59,104 nucleotides of DNA from Truepera sp. bin119. GTDB taxonomy: Bacteria > Deinococcota > Deinococci > Deinococcales > Trueperaceae. The stretch is taken from assembly GCA_002239005.1 (NCBI GenBank), contig MPNL01000017.1, forward strand, positions 1 through 59,104, in the 5' to 3' direction. The notes beneath the pieces are model-generated. The model was not told the DNA's origin and searched no databases. It was given only the letters and a program-made list of their open reading frames with translations. Below are positions 29,083 through 37,363 of the stretch, one piece after another. Within the stretch, counting starts at the first letter, position 1, and every line of letters starts with the position of its first letter. Both the position numbers and the translations under genes were made by a program.

Positions 29083-29850
29083 ATGAAGATGAAAGCAGTC
29101 GTGTCGGTCTCAGTCGTAGTGTTCGCGACTCTTCTGGGAGTGGTTCTGGCTCAGGAAGGGGCTGGGCCCGGGCTTAACCTAGCAGAGCACCGGACCTTGG
29201 GGGCTTATCTGACCGACGCCAACGGCCAGGCCCTGTACCGCAACTTGAACGATGAGATGAATGTTAGCAACTGCGATGAGAGCTGCGCACAGCTCTTTCC
29301 CCCCATGCTTGTTGAAGCAGCGGGTGCGGGAATCGTAGCTGGTGAAGGGGTCACCCAGGAACTGATTGGGACGACCGAGCGTCCAGATGGTCGGATCCAG
29401 GTCACCTATGCTGGCTGGCCGCTCTACCGGTTCTCCAGAGACATCGGCCCGTTTACCAGCGGTCAGGGTGCTGGCGATACTTGGTTTCTGGTGTCGCCCG
29501 AAGGGTTGGCGCTTGGTGCGCCGGAAGAGCCCGAGGTCGAGGGTGTAATGGTCGACCCCATGGAGTTGGCGAGAGTCATCGGTCCGGGTAGAGACCTGTA
29601 TGTCCTGCACTGCGTCGTGTGCCATAGCCTGGACGGCTCGGGCGGGGTCGGACAGACTCTGGTTGGCAACGTGCGCCTCCTTGATACCGACCTGGTGCTC
29701 AACCAGCTCATGCGTGGCACCCGCTTCATGCCCAGATTCGACGCAATTCTGAACGACGAGGAGATTGCCCTCGTTGCGACCTACGTCCGTAACAGCTGGG
29801 GTAACAGGTTTGGTCTGGTAGAGGAAGAGGAGGTGAGTAGGAAACGTTAG
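29083..29850 (+). CDS. COG4315 domain-cytochrome c fusion
   Basis: Exported 255-residue protein. After a signal peptide (to about VVLAQ) comes a COG4315/PF03640-type secreted repeat domain: LGAYLTDANGQALYRNLNDE, then NCDESCAQLFPP, and a second copy TYAGWPLYRFSRD, then GDTWFLVSPEG. A monoheme class I cytochrome c follows from about residue 165, with CVVCH in LHCVVCHSLDGSGGVGQTL and a Met ligand candidate in RFMPRFDAIL. It precedes the second PQQ dehydrogenase, so it is the likely electron acceptor, in the place of PedF or XoxG. Fusion of the repeat domain to the cytochrome is unusual to me. Confidence 0.83.
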   Translation: MKMKAVVSVSVVVFATLLGVVLAQEGAGPGLNLAEHRTLGAYLTDANGQALYRNLNDEMNVSNCDESCAQLFPPMLVEAAGAGIVAGEGVTQELIGTTERPDGRIQVTYAGWPLYRFSRDIGPFTSGQGAGDTWFLVSPEGLALGAPEEPEVEGVMVDPMELARVIGPGRDLYVLHCVVCHSLDGSGGVGQTLVGNVRLLDTDLVLNQLMRGTRFMPRFDAILNDEEIALVATYVRNSWGNRFGLVEEEEVSRKR

Positions 29851-29927
29851 ACCAGCTGCCCTTCGAAGCAGGAGTTCCGTTTCGGTGTGCTCCAAATTAA
29901 GGTTTTGTAGAGAGGTAGAGGTTGACT

Positions 29928-31637
29928 ATGAGGAGATTTACCTTAGTCTCAGTGTTCGCGCTGGTGGCGGCCCTGATTCTGTCTGCTGGCATTGCACAGA
30001 GCATTGAGGAACTTACCAACCCGGCGCCCGGCGACTGGCCGACCTATGGCCGCGACGTGGAGATGACCCGCTATAGCCCGCTGGATCAGATCAACAGCGA
30101 CAACGTGGCCAACCTCCGACTCGCCTGGACCGTCGACGCCGATTACGAAGGTGCGGCCGGGTTCTCCCCCGCCGTCTACAACGGCGTCATGTACATTAAC
30201 GGCCCCGATCGGGTGGTGGCGATAGACGCGACCAACGGTAACCCGATCTGGACCTACATTACCGAACTCCACGAGAACACCGGCTTCGTCGAAGACCGGA
30301 CTCGCGGCAGCGTGATTGTCTACGATGGCAAGATCTACGACACCATAGCTGACGGCCGGGTCGTCGCGCTTGACATCGACACCGGTGAAGAGCTGTGGAG
30401 CACCCAGGTCGGTGCTATCGAGTTCGGTGAAGGGTTCTCTGCCGGCCCGATCTTCGCCGACGGCAAGATCGTCGTCGGGCCGAGTGGTGCCGATATCGGC
30501 GGTGCAAACGGCCGGGTCTTGGCCCTGGACGCCGAGAATGGCGAGGTCCTCTGGACCTTCCACACCATTCCCCAACCCGGAGAACCGGGCTTCGAAACCT
30601 GGGATCCGCCGGAGTCTGCGGCCTGGGGCGGCGGCTCGGCCTGGAACCCGGGCGCCTACGATCCCGTCTCCGGAACCGTGGTCTACGGTGCCGGTCAGCC
30701 GGTCCCTTGGGAGAACTGGGGGATTCGTGGTGGGGTCTCCGATGACCTCTACACCGCCAGCAAGCTCGGCATCGATGTCGATACCGGCCAGCTGAAGTGG
30801 TACCGGCAGGTCGTCCCCAGCGATGAGTGGGACTACGACCAGCACACCACCCCGACCGTTGCTGATATCGAGATCATGGGGATGATGCAGCGCGTGGTCA
30901 TCAACCCGACGACGACGGGCTACATCGAGGTCCTGGACCCGGATACCGGTGAATTCATCACTGCCCACGGCTTCAACCCGGAGTACACGGTCCACATGGG
31001 TTACGAGGACGACGGGACGCCCATCATCGACCCCAACGCCCGCTTCTACAACCCAGATGGTGAAACCCCAGGCGGGGCTGTGGACTTCATGCTCTGCCCC
31101 TTCCGCTGGGTCAACTGGGAGGCTGGTGCGTTTAGCCCCCAGACCGGTCTCTACTACCGGCCCCACAACAACGACTGCTGGAACTACACCAACAACGGGA
31201 CGCCCCCCGATTGGGCACCCGGCGATAGCCCGCTCGACATCGATCTTACCCAGCAGGTAGATCGATTCGACAACCTCGGCGAGTTGAAGGCCATCAACGT
31301 GTACACCGGTGAGGTAGCCTGGTCGTTCCCCTCCCAGTACCCCATGGGTTCAGCTGCGGGTCTCGCAGTGACCGCTGGCAACCTGGTCTTCTTCTCCCAC
31401 GTGGACCGCGTCTTCCGCGCCTTGGACGCCACCACCGGTGAGGTTCTGTGGCAGCAGATCGTCTCGGCCGCCAGTCAGAGTAGTCCGATCACCTACATGG
31501 TGGACGGGGTCCAGTACGTGGCGACGCCTGTAGGCACGACCGCGGAGTTCACCGGCCAGACAGGTTCGCCTCCGACCGTGGCCGGCGATACCGTGATCTA
31601 CGCGTTCGCCCTGCCTCCCATGATGGCCATGGAATAG
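29928..31637 (+). CDS. PQQ-dependent dehydrogenase, second copy
   Basis: Periplasmic eight-bladed quinoprotein of about 570 residues, signal peptide ending AGIAQ. Propeller repeats include IDATNGNPIWTY, LDIDTGEELWSTQ, LDAENGEVLWTFH, VDTGQLKWYRQ and LDATTGEVLWQQ. Catalytic Asp is D302 in EWDYDQHT, with D304 at the lanthanide-associated position. The residue matching the metal-binding Glu is D189 in SGADIGG, and the Asn of GTGNP is Q257 in GAGQPVPW: conservative swaps, unlike the first copy. No vicinal Cys pair. ATG 29928 has GAGG six bases upstream, preferred over TTG 29922. The two dehydrogenases are clearly different subfamilies. Confidence 0.9.
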   Translation: MRRFTLVSVFALVAALILSAGIAQSIEELTNPAPGDWPTYGRDVEMTRYSPLDQINSDNVANLRLAWTVDADYEGAAGFSPAVYNGVMYINGPDRVVAIDATNGNPIWTYITELHENTGFVEDRTRGSVIVYDGKIYDTIADGRVVALDIDTGEELWSTQVGAIEFGEGFSAGPIFADGKIVVGPSGADIGGANGRVLALDAENGEVLWTFHTIPQPGEPGFETWDPPESAAWGGGSAWNPGAYDPVSGTVVYGAGQPVPWENWGIRGGVSDDLYTASKLGIDVDTGQLKWYRQVVPSDEWDYDQHTTPTVADIEIMGMMQRVVINPTTTGYIEVLDPDTGEFITAHGFNPEYTVHMGYEDDGTPIIDPNARFYNPDGETPGGAVDFMLCPFRWVNWEAGAFSPQTGLYYRPHNNDCWNYTNNGTPPDWAPGDSPLDIDLTQQVDRFDNLGELKAINVYTGEVAWSFPSQYPMGSAAGLAVTAGNLVFFSHVDRVFRALDATTGEVLWQQIVSAASQSSPITYMVDGVQYVATPVGTTAEFTGQTGSPPTVAGDTVIYAFALPPMMAME

Positions 31638-31712
31638 GGAGAGACGAGGCGACTGGCTAGAGTTATTCGCTCCGCAGCGTCGCAGCTGTGGCTGAAGTAA
31701 GGAGAACCGTGA

Positions 31713-31743
31713 GGTAGGGACAGCTACGTTAGCTGTCCCTACC
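31713..31743 (+). terminator. perfect 14-bp stem-loop after the second PQQ dehydrogenase
   Basis: GGTAGGGACAGCTA (31713-31726) pairs without mismatch with TAGCTGTCCCTACC (31730-31743) across a three-base loop. A C-rich tract follows instead of T residues, so this is either a factor-assisted terminator, an mRNA-stabilising hairpin or a protein-binding palindrome. Confidence 0.55.
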
Positions 31744-31844
31744 CCCTCCCTCGCCGGCACTGGTATCCTAAGGGGTGTTGGCGGGGCTTCTTGTGGGCCG
31801 TCAGCGGTTCTTCCGGCATGTTTCTGGCGATGGAGGTGCCTTTC

Positions 31845-33899
31845 GTGAGCTATCCGGGGCGTACGGCTACACTGCAGACAGTTCGTATCTTCTTCTTGGT
31901 ATTGGTACCACTGCTCCTGGCGTCGCAGTTGGCCCGGGGGCAGGGGGCTTGGGAGCTGCGAGTATGCGCCCACCCCGCCGATTTACCAGCCTCCAGTCAG
32001 ACCGAGCCCGGCTACGATAATCGCATTGCTGAGGTGATCGCCGACGAACTCGGGGCCGACTTGACCTTTCTCTGGGAACCCGACGGCCAGACCGCAGTAG
32101 TGCGACTCTTGCGTGGAGGGGAGTGCGACCTGATTCTGGGGGCCCGTGACGGTGTCCTGAACGTGAGCAGTACGCTCCCGTATTACCGCACGCCCTTCGT
32201 CTTCGTCTACAGACAGGATAGCCCTTTCGAAGTCCGCTCCTTAGACGACGAGATCCTTAAGGAACTCAGGATCGCCACCTATCCTACCAGCATTCCCCAT
32301 TCGGCGCTGATCGACCATGGGTTTAGGGAAAACACGGTCATCCTCCGCCCTGGCGTTGGAAGTTTCGGTGCCGACCGCTTCACTCCGATCATCGAAGCGC
32401 TCCTCGCTGGCGAGGTCGATGTCGCGGTGCTGTACGGCCCAGATGCGGGCGCGTACGCCCAGCGAATCAGTGAAGAGTTGAAGATAGTCCCGGTCTCACC
32501 CGAGATCACCCTCCGCGGCCTCCAGCTGGTCAGGACTTGGACCATGGCTGTTCGGCCCGGTGATGAGGCGCTCAGAGACCGGCTCAACATCGTGCTGGCC
32601 AAGAGGTGGGACGACATCCAGGAGATTTTTCGGGCCTACGGTGTGCCGCTGGTGCCGCTGCCCCGGCCGCTGGTGCCGCAACTGGCGCATGAGGGCCTCG
32701 TTCGGATCGGGGCTGTTCTGCCTTTGGGTACGGGTAACCCCGCCATCACCGATACCATCGCCAAGGCGGCCGAGATCGGTGTGATCACGGCCGAAGATCT
32801 CTTGAATCGCGAGGCTGCGACTTTGGGACTGACCCTCGATATCGTAGTGGCGGATAGTTCCAGCCTCGAGGCCACCATTCGGGCGGCTCGGCGCCTGATA
32901 CTCACCGAAGGAGTCACCGCCCTTGTGGGTGGTTTCGACGAGGCCCAGACCCGCGCCTTAAGCGAGGTTGCAGACGAGCTAGGCGTGCTCTTTTTCAATA
33001 TAGGCTCGACTGCAGATGTGCTCCGGGGTGAGGGTTGCCGGCGCAACACCTTCCACGTTGAGGGGAGCGCGGCTATGTATCTAGACGGGCTGGTCGGCTG
33101 GTATAGCTCTTTGGGAGCGCGGCGCTGGTTCCTGGTGTCCGAGGCTACCGAGCAGGGCAGGGCGCTGCTGCGCCGGGCCGAGGTGGCTATCGCGAAAGCG
33201 GGCGGGGAGAATGTGCTGGTCGGGAGCGCTGAGGTCATCCCGGGTCGCTATATCTTTAACGATGAGATAGATAGGCTGCGGGAGGTCGGGCCCGACATCG
33301 TCCTGCTACTAATGAGCCCTGTGGACCACGAGCTGTTCCTGGCGCAGTTTGCATCTGCCGGGCTCGAGTTCGCCATCACCGGTCTGTCCTTCCCGGTGAT
33401 GCAGTCCCGTGTCTTTCTAACCAGGTTGCAGCAGGTAGCCTCGGGTACGCCTAGTTATCGGGCCGCGCTCTGGGAGACAACGCTGGAGGAGAATGGGGCC
33501 GGCGAGCTTATCCAACGCTTTGCAGCGCGCTCGGGTGAGCCCATGGATCCGACGGGCTGGTCGATGTATGCGGCTGCGAAGATCCTGTTTGAGGCTGTAG
33601 CTAGGAGCGGCAGCGTGGAGACGCCGGCTTTGGTGCAGTATCTAGAGAGCCCCGACGCCCAGTTCGACGTCCATAAAGGTGTGCAGGCCTCCTTCCGGCC
33701 TTGGGACCACCAGCTGCGGCAGCCACTCTTTCTGGTCGAACTCGATACCGATGCCCAGTGGGGCGTATCGCTCGATAGCAGATTCGCACTTGCGCAGCTT
33801 ATCGGGGAGCTGCCGGCCTCTTACCCGCCGGGCAGCACTCCTGTCGGGATCTTAGACCAACTCGGGGACGGCCCTGAGGAGTCGAGGTGTCGCTTCTGA
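31845..33899 (+). CDS. fused XoxJ-like and type-1 periplasmic binding protein
   Basis: One polypeptide of about 684 residues joins two binding folds. Signal peptide to about ARGQ. Residues about 35-290 are a quinoprotein-associated family 3 domain (LRVCAHPADLPASS, NRIAEVIADELGADLTFLWE, then VVRLLRGGECDLILGARDG). From about 300 a type-1 periplasmic fold begins, GLVRIGAVLPLGTGNPAI and LTEGVTALVGGFDEAQTRAL, and ends ESRCRF. The second half is paralogous to the protein at 35959 (both have SFRPWDHQLRQ and end in S-x-C-R-F). GTG 31845 is chosen because GGAGGTG sits six bases upstream; in-frame ATG 31830 and TTG/ATG codons before it lack one. ped-type clusters usually encode these two proteins separately. 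Confidence 0.8.
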   Translation: MSYPGRTATLQTVRIFFLVLVPLLLASQLARGQGAWELRVCAHPADLPASSQTEPGYDNRIAEVIADELGADLTFLWEPDGQTAVVRLLRGGECDLILGARDGVLNVSSTLPYYRTPFVFVYRQDSPFEVRSLDDEILKELRIATYPTSIPHSALIDHGFRENTVILRPGVGSFGADRFTPIIEALLAGEVDVAVLYGPDAGAYAQRISEELKIVPVSPEITLRGLQLVRTWTMAVRPGDEALRDRLNIVLAKRWDDIQEIFRAYGVPLVPLPRPLVPQLAHEGLVRIGAVLPLGTGNPAITDTIAKAAEIGVITAEDLLNREAATLGLTLDIVVADSSSLEATIRAARRLILTEGVTALVGGFDEAQTRALSEVADELGVLFFNIGSTADVLRGEGCRRNTFHVEGSAAMYLDGLVGWYSSLGARRWFLVSEATEQGRALLRRAEVAIAKAGGENVLVGSAEVIPGRYIFNDEIDRLREVGPDIVLLLMSPVDHELFLAQFASAGLEFAITGLSFPVMQSRVFLTRLQQVASGTPSYRAALWETTLEENGAGELIQRFAARSGEPMDPTGWSMYAAAKILFEAVARSGSVETPALVQYLESPDAQFDVHKGVQASFRPWDHQLRQPLFLVELDTDAQWGVSLDSRFALAQLIGELPASYPPGSTPVGILDQLGDGPEESRCRF

Positions 33900-34055
33900 A
33901 GTCCCAGTTGGATTTGTCAGCCTCTATAGCTGCATTTACCTGGTGCTTATCTCGCTTGCTTACAATGTGATTCGATAGTGTAGACAAGCTTCTAGAGCAG
34001 TCTTTAGACAGGTGGTAGTGGGGTCTGGACTGCGGTCCGTAAGACAGGTTTCTTG

Positions 34056-34712
34056 ATGACGATCTTGCTGGTAGAAGATGAGCGCGACATTGCCAAGCCG
34101 CTACTTGATCTGCTTAGGGTCCAACGCTACCAGGTCCGGTGGTCCCGACGGTTAGACGAGGCCCTCGAGCTGCTTCCTGAAGAGCACTTTGACTTGGCTG
34201 TCTTAGACATTATGCTTCCCGAAGGGAAGGAGGCAGGCTTCGAGCTCGCAGAGACGATGCGAAGTGCGGGTTTCGAAGGCGGCATCCTCTTTCTCACCGC
34301 CCGCAGCTCTATCGAAGACCGCGTCCGCGGTTTCGAGCTCGGCGGTGACGATTATCTCATCAAACCGTTCAGCCTCAGAGAGTTCCTGGTGAGGGTCCAG
34401 GCGCTACTCAGGCGTGGTGCTCAGACCCGGTGCCCGGTATTTGAACGTGGAGCCTTGCAGGTGGATCTCAACAAGCGCAGGGTGCTGTGGGAGGGGAGGG
34501 GAGTCCGGTTAAGTGGCCGCGAATTCGCCATCCTGGAGTCTCTGGTCTTGTACCCTGATCGCGTCTTCACGGTCGAGGAGCTGTTTGGCCGATTCTTCCC
34601 CAACGCCAAGTCCGGTCACCGGATCGTGAGGGTCTACGTTAGACAACTTCGCAAGAAGCTCGCTCCAAGGCTGATCGAGACCGTGCCGGGCGGCTACACT
34701 CTGGGGGTCTAG
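34056..34712 (+). CDS. OmpR-family response regulator
   Basis: Two-component transcription factor. The receiver domain has LLVEDERD (acidic pocket), phospho-acceptor Asp in LAVLDIMLPEG, a Thr in FLTARSS and Lys in DDYLIKPFSLREF. The C-terminal winged helix has GVRLSGREFAILESL and RIVRVYVRQLRKKLAP, with the wing ETVPGGYTLG. It is followed directly by its kinase. Members bind tandem direct repeats with 11-bp spacing, and such repeats occur near 28969 and 10868. In Pseudomonas ped clusters a two-component pair switches between calcium and lanthanide dehydrogenases, a plausible analogy. Confidence 0.9.
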   Translation: MTILLVEDERDIAKPLLDLLRVQRYQVRWSRRLDEALELLPEEHFDLAVLDIMLPEGKEAGFELAETMRSAGFEGGILFLTARSSIEDRVRGFELGGDDYLIKPFSLREFLVRVQALLRRGAQTRCPVFERGALQVDLNKRRVLWEGRGVRLSGREFAILESLVLYPDRVFTVEELFGRFFPNAKSGHRIVRVYVRQLRKKLAPRLIETVPGGYTLGV

Positions 34713-35951
34713 GTGGGATTTCGCTGGCGCTTCTTCCTGAGTATTGCACTGGCTGTGCTGATCGGTGCTGTGGTCGAAGGGGTGCTCGACTACTCAGAGA
34801 CACGTCAGCAGGTGGTGAGTGACATCACCAATGCCCTTGAGGCGACCCTGAATTATGGACAGAGCGTTGTCGACCTGGAATCTTCACCCCCCAGGTTACT
34901 GGATTCGCCCGCTCCTCCGCCATGGCGTTCACGCCTTCGCCTGTTTCAGGGAGGCGTGGTGCAGTTGGAGTCAGGTAGCGACTTCCTGGAAGGCGAGCCG
35001 CTCACCTCCGCCTCCCGGCTTCTAGCTGACGATAAGGTTCTCGAGGCGTCGGTCGACCCAAGGTTCTTCGAACGGCCTCTGAATGAGCGTCTCCACAGCG
35101 ACCTGCTCGACGCCTCGTATCAGGTTGCGGTTGCGGTTGCGGTCGCCTTGTTGCTGGCGAGTGTGCTGCTAAAACCCATCCGCGAACTCACTAGTGCGGT
35201 CGACGACCTCTCGCAACAGCGCTTTCCAGATCCCGTTACCGTGCCCCCGGGCAACGACGGTTTCGCACGTCTGGCCCGAAGCTTCAACCGGATGTCAGCG
35301 AGCATTAAGGCCGCGATGGATCGTGAGCGCTCCTTCACCCTTTACGCCTCACACGAACTTCGCACCCCCTTAAGTGCCATCAAGCTCCAGACCGAGTCTC
35401 TGGAGATGGGTATGGCCAGCACCGAAGAGGTGGTGCCGGTGTTGACCCAGCATATTGATCGCATGCAGCGGGTGCTCGAAGCGCTCCTCAGCCTGGCTCA
35501 CGCCTCCGAGCAGACTGCTGAGCCCATCAGCGTCACCTCCATCGCCGTGGAAACGATTCGTGCCTTCCCGGAATTCCAGCGGCTCAGGATCCATTTGGAC
35601 GACCGACTCGACACTCCGGTCAAGGTTGCCAGCCCCTATCTGGTCGGTCAAGCCATCCTTAATCTGCTCGATAACGCACTTAAGTACACCGATGATACCG
35701 TGACACTTAGCCTCGCCCGGGATGGTGACAGTATCACGGCACGCATCCGAGATCGGGGTATGGGAGTTCCTGAGAAGGTGCTCGATAAGTTAACCGATAG
35801 CTTTTTCAGGTTCGATTTGCATGTTGGTGGCAACGGTCTTGGACTGGCGCTCGTCAAACACATCGCGCAAGCCTTTGGAGGTGATCTGGATCTACGAAAT
35901 ACCGAGAACGGTTTTGAAGCCACCCTGCAGACGCCGGTGGCTACGGGGTAG
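34713..35951 (+). CDS. sensor histidine kinase
   Basis: Membrane sensor, 412 residues. First helix FFLSIALAVLIGAVVEGVL, a periplasmic sensing segment of about 100 residues, second helix VAVAVAVALLLASVLL, HAMP linker, HisKA with phospho-acceptor His in YASHELRTPLSAIKL, and HATPase_c with N-box NLLDNALKYTDD, G1 RDRGMGVPE and G2 GGNGLGLALVKHIAQAFGG. GTG start is directly after the response-regulator stop. The second helix is encoded by three tandem GTTGCG hexamers near 35124-35141. The periplasmic domain probably senses an alcohol, PQQ or metal signal, inferred from context only. Confidence 0.9.
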   Translation: MGFRWRFFLSIALAVLIGAVVEGVLDYSETRQQVVSDITNALEATLNYGQSVVDLESSPPRLLDSPAPPPWRSRLRLFQGGVVQLESGSDFLEGEPLTSASRLLADDKVLEASVDPRFFERPLNERLHSDLLDASYQVAVAVAVALLLASVLLKPIRELTSAVDDLSQQRFPDPVTVPPGNDGFARLARSFNRMSASIKAAMDRERSFTLYASHELRTPLSAIKLQTESLEMGMASTEEVVPVLTQHIDRMQRVLEALLSLAHASEQTAEPISVTSIAVETIRAFPEFQRLRIHLDDRLDTPVKVASPYLVGQAILNLLDNALKYTDDTVTLSLARDGDSITARIRDRGMGVPEKVLDKLTDSFFRFDLHVGGNGLGLALVKHIAQAFGGDLDLRNTENGFEATLQTPVATG

Positions 35952-35958
35952 CGAGCTC

Positions 35959-37254
35959 TTGGCTGCTACCGCTCGGAGTTGGTTGAGGATGGTGAGTGTC
36001 GTCTTGCTGCTGGCTGGCTTCGCTGGCACAGCCCTGGGTCAAACCCCAGGCGTGGACCTGCCCATTCGGATCGGTGCCCTGTTGCCTGCTGTGCCGGAGT
36101 CCGGGGGCGCGCCTTTCGACTTCGCAGTGGCGGAGGCTGCCCGCTTGGCCGCCGGGATGGCGGCGGATGAGTTTGGCTTCAACTCTGAGATCCTGGGTTT
36201 GGACTTCGCGCTGCTAACTGAGCATGCAGCTGACACTGAGGCCCTCCTCGAGGCGGCTGGGAGGCTGATTGACGAGGAGGGGGTGTTTGCACTCCTTGGT
36301 GGCTTCGGGACCGAGCAGGCCTTGGCGCTGAGCGCCTTGGCAGAGGAACGCCAGATCCCGTTCCTTAATATCGGAGCCTCAAGCGATAGCCTGCGTAATG
36401 AGGCCTGTAGCCGCTTCACCTTCCACTTTGCGCCCAGCGACGCAATGTACTTGGACGCACTGGTGGGTTGGTTCGTGCGGGCGGGGTTCCGCCGCTGGTT
36501 CTTCGTGCACGAGGATGACCCTGAGCGCGAATCCCAGTATCGGCGGACCACCTGGTCGATCCGAAACCGCCACTTCGGAGCGCGCGAGGTGGGTAGGATC
36601 GCGCTTGCGCCCGGGACCAGCGATTTTGGACGAGCCATCAACGCCGCCAGGCGGAATGATGCCGAGGTAATCCTGCTTCTGCTTGAGCCGGAGGCCCAAC
36701 TCGCCTTCTTAGAACAGTATGAGACTGCGGGTCTTGAAGCGCAAGTGACCGGATTCCCCGATCTTGGGGCTCAGACCCGAGCATTTTTCTTGGCTTCGCG
36801 CGATGCGGCGCTCAAAGCGGGCTCCGGCTTTCGCTCGACCGCCTGGGAGGCCACCCTAGACGCCTATGGGGCCCGTGAGTTGAATGCGCGCTTCCTCGGC
36901 AGCTTTGGCTCACCGATGGAGTACTCGGCCTGGGCTGTCCTTCAAGCTGTCAAGGTCCTGTTCGAGGCGGCCACCTTCGGCGGGTTGCTCGAGGGAGAGG
37001 AGGTGGTTGCCTACCTGGAGAGTTCCACCTCGGTCTTTGACGTCTACAAGGGCATCGGCATTAGCTTTAGGCCCTGGGATCATCAGCTAAGGCAGTCGAT
37101 CTACTTAGTCGACATCCGTCCCGAGGCTGAAGGGCCTCGAGATGCCGTGCTGCTGGTCGGTGAGCTCCCAGCAATCTATATGCCCCGAACCGATCCGGTC
37201 GAGCGCCTGGATCAGATTGGAGATACCGAGCGAGAGTCAAAGTGCCGCTTCTAA
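35959..37254 (+). CDS. type-1 periplasmic binding protein, PQQ-system associated
   Basis: Exported LivJ-like fold of about 430 residues. Sequence LPIRIGALLPAVPESGG, DEEGVFALLGGFGTEQALAL, PFLNIGASSDSLRNEACSRF and AMYLDALVGWF are typical of the binding component of the ABC system beside PQQ alcohol dehydrogenases. The end ESKCRF matches the second half of the fused protein at 31845. The start is uncertain: TTG 35959 gives a basic n-region plus hydrophobic core (ATARSWLRMVSVVLLLAGFA), while ATG 35989 would leave out the basic residues. Probable partner of the exporter at 39512-41199, although binding proteins normally serve importers. Confidence 0.77.
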   Translation: MAATARSWLRMVSVVLLLAGFAGTALGQTPGVDLPIRIGALLPAVPESGGAPFDFAVAEAARLAAGMAADEFGFNSEILGLDFALLTEHAADTEALLEAAGRLIDEEGVFALLGGFGTEQALALSALAEERQIPFLNIGASSDSLRNEACSRFTFHFAPSDAMYLDALVGWFVRAGFRRWFFVHEDDPERESQYRRTTWSIRNRHFGAREVGRIALAPGTSDFGRAINAARRNDAEVILLLLEPEAQLAFLEQYETAGLEAQVTGFPDLGAQTRAFFLASRDAALKAGSGFRSTAWEATLDAYGARELNARFLGSFGSPMEYSAWAVLQAVKVLFEAATFGGLLEGEEVVAYLESSTSVFDVYKGIGISFRPWDHQLRQSIYLVDIRPEAEGPRDAVLLVGELPAIYMPRTDPVERLDQIGDTERESKCRF

Positions 37255-37363
37255 ATCGCAATAACCGCGACCCGAATGCTGACCGGGTCGTTGTGGGAGG
37301 TGGGATCGTGGGAAGTAGGGTACAGGTAAGTGGGAATCTAGAGATGCACAACGGAGGTCTTTC

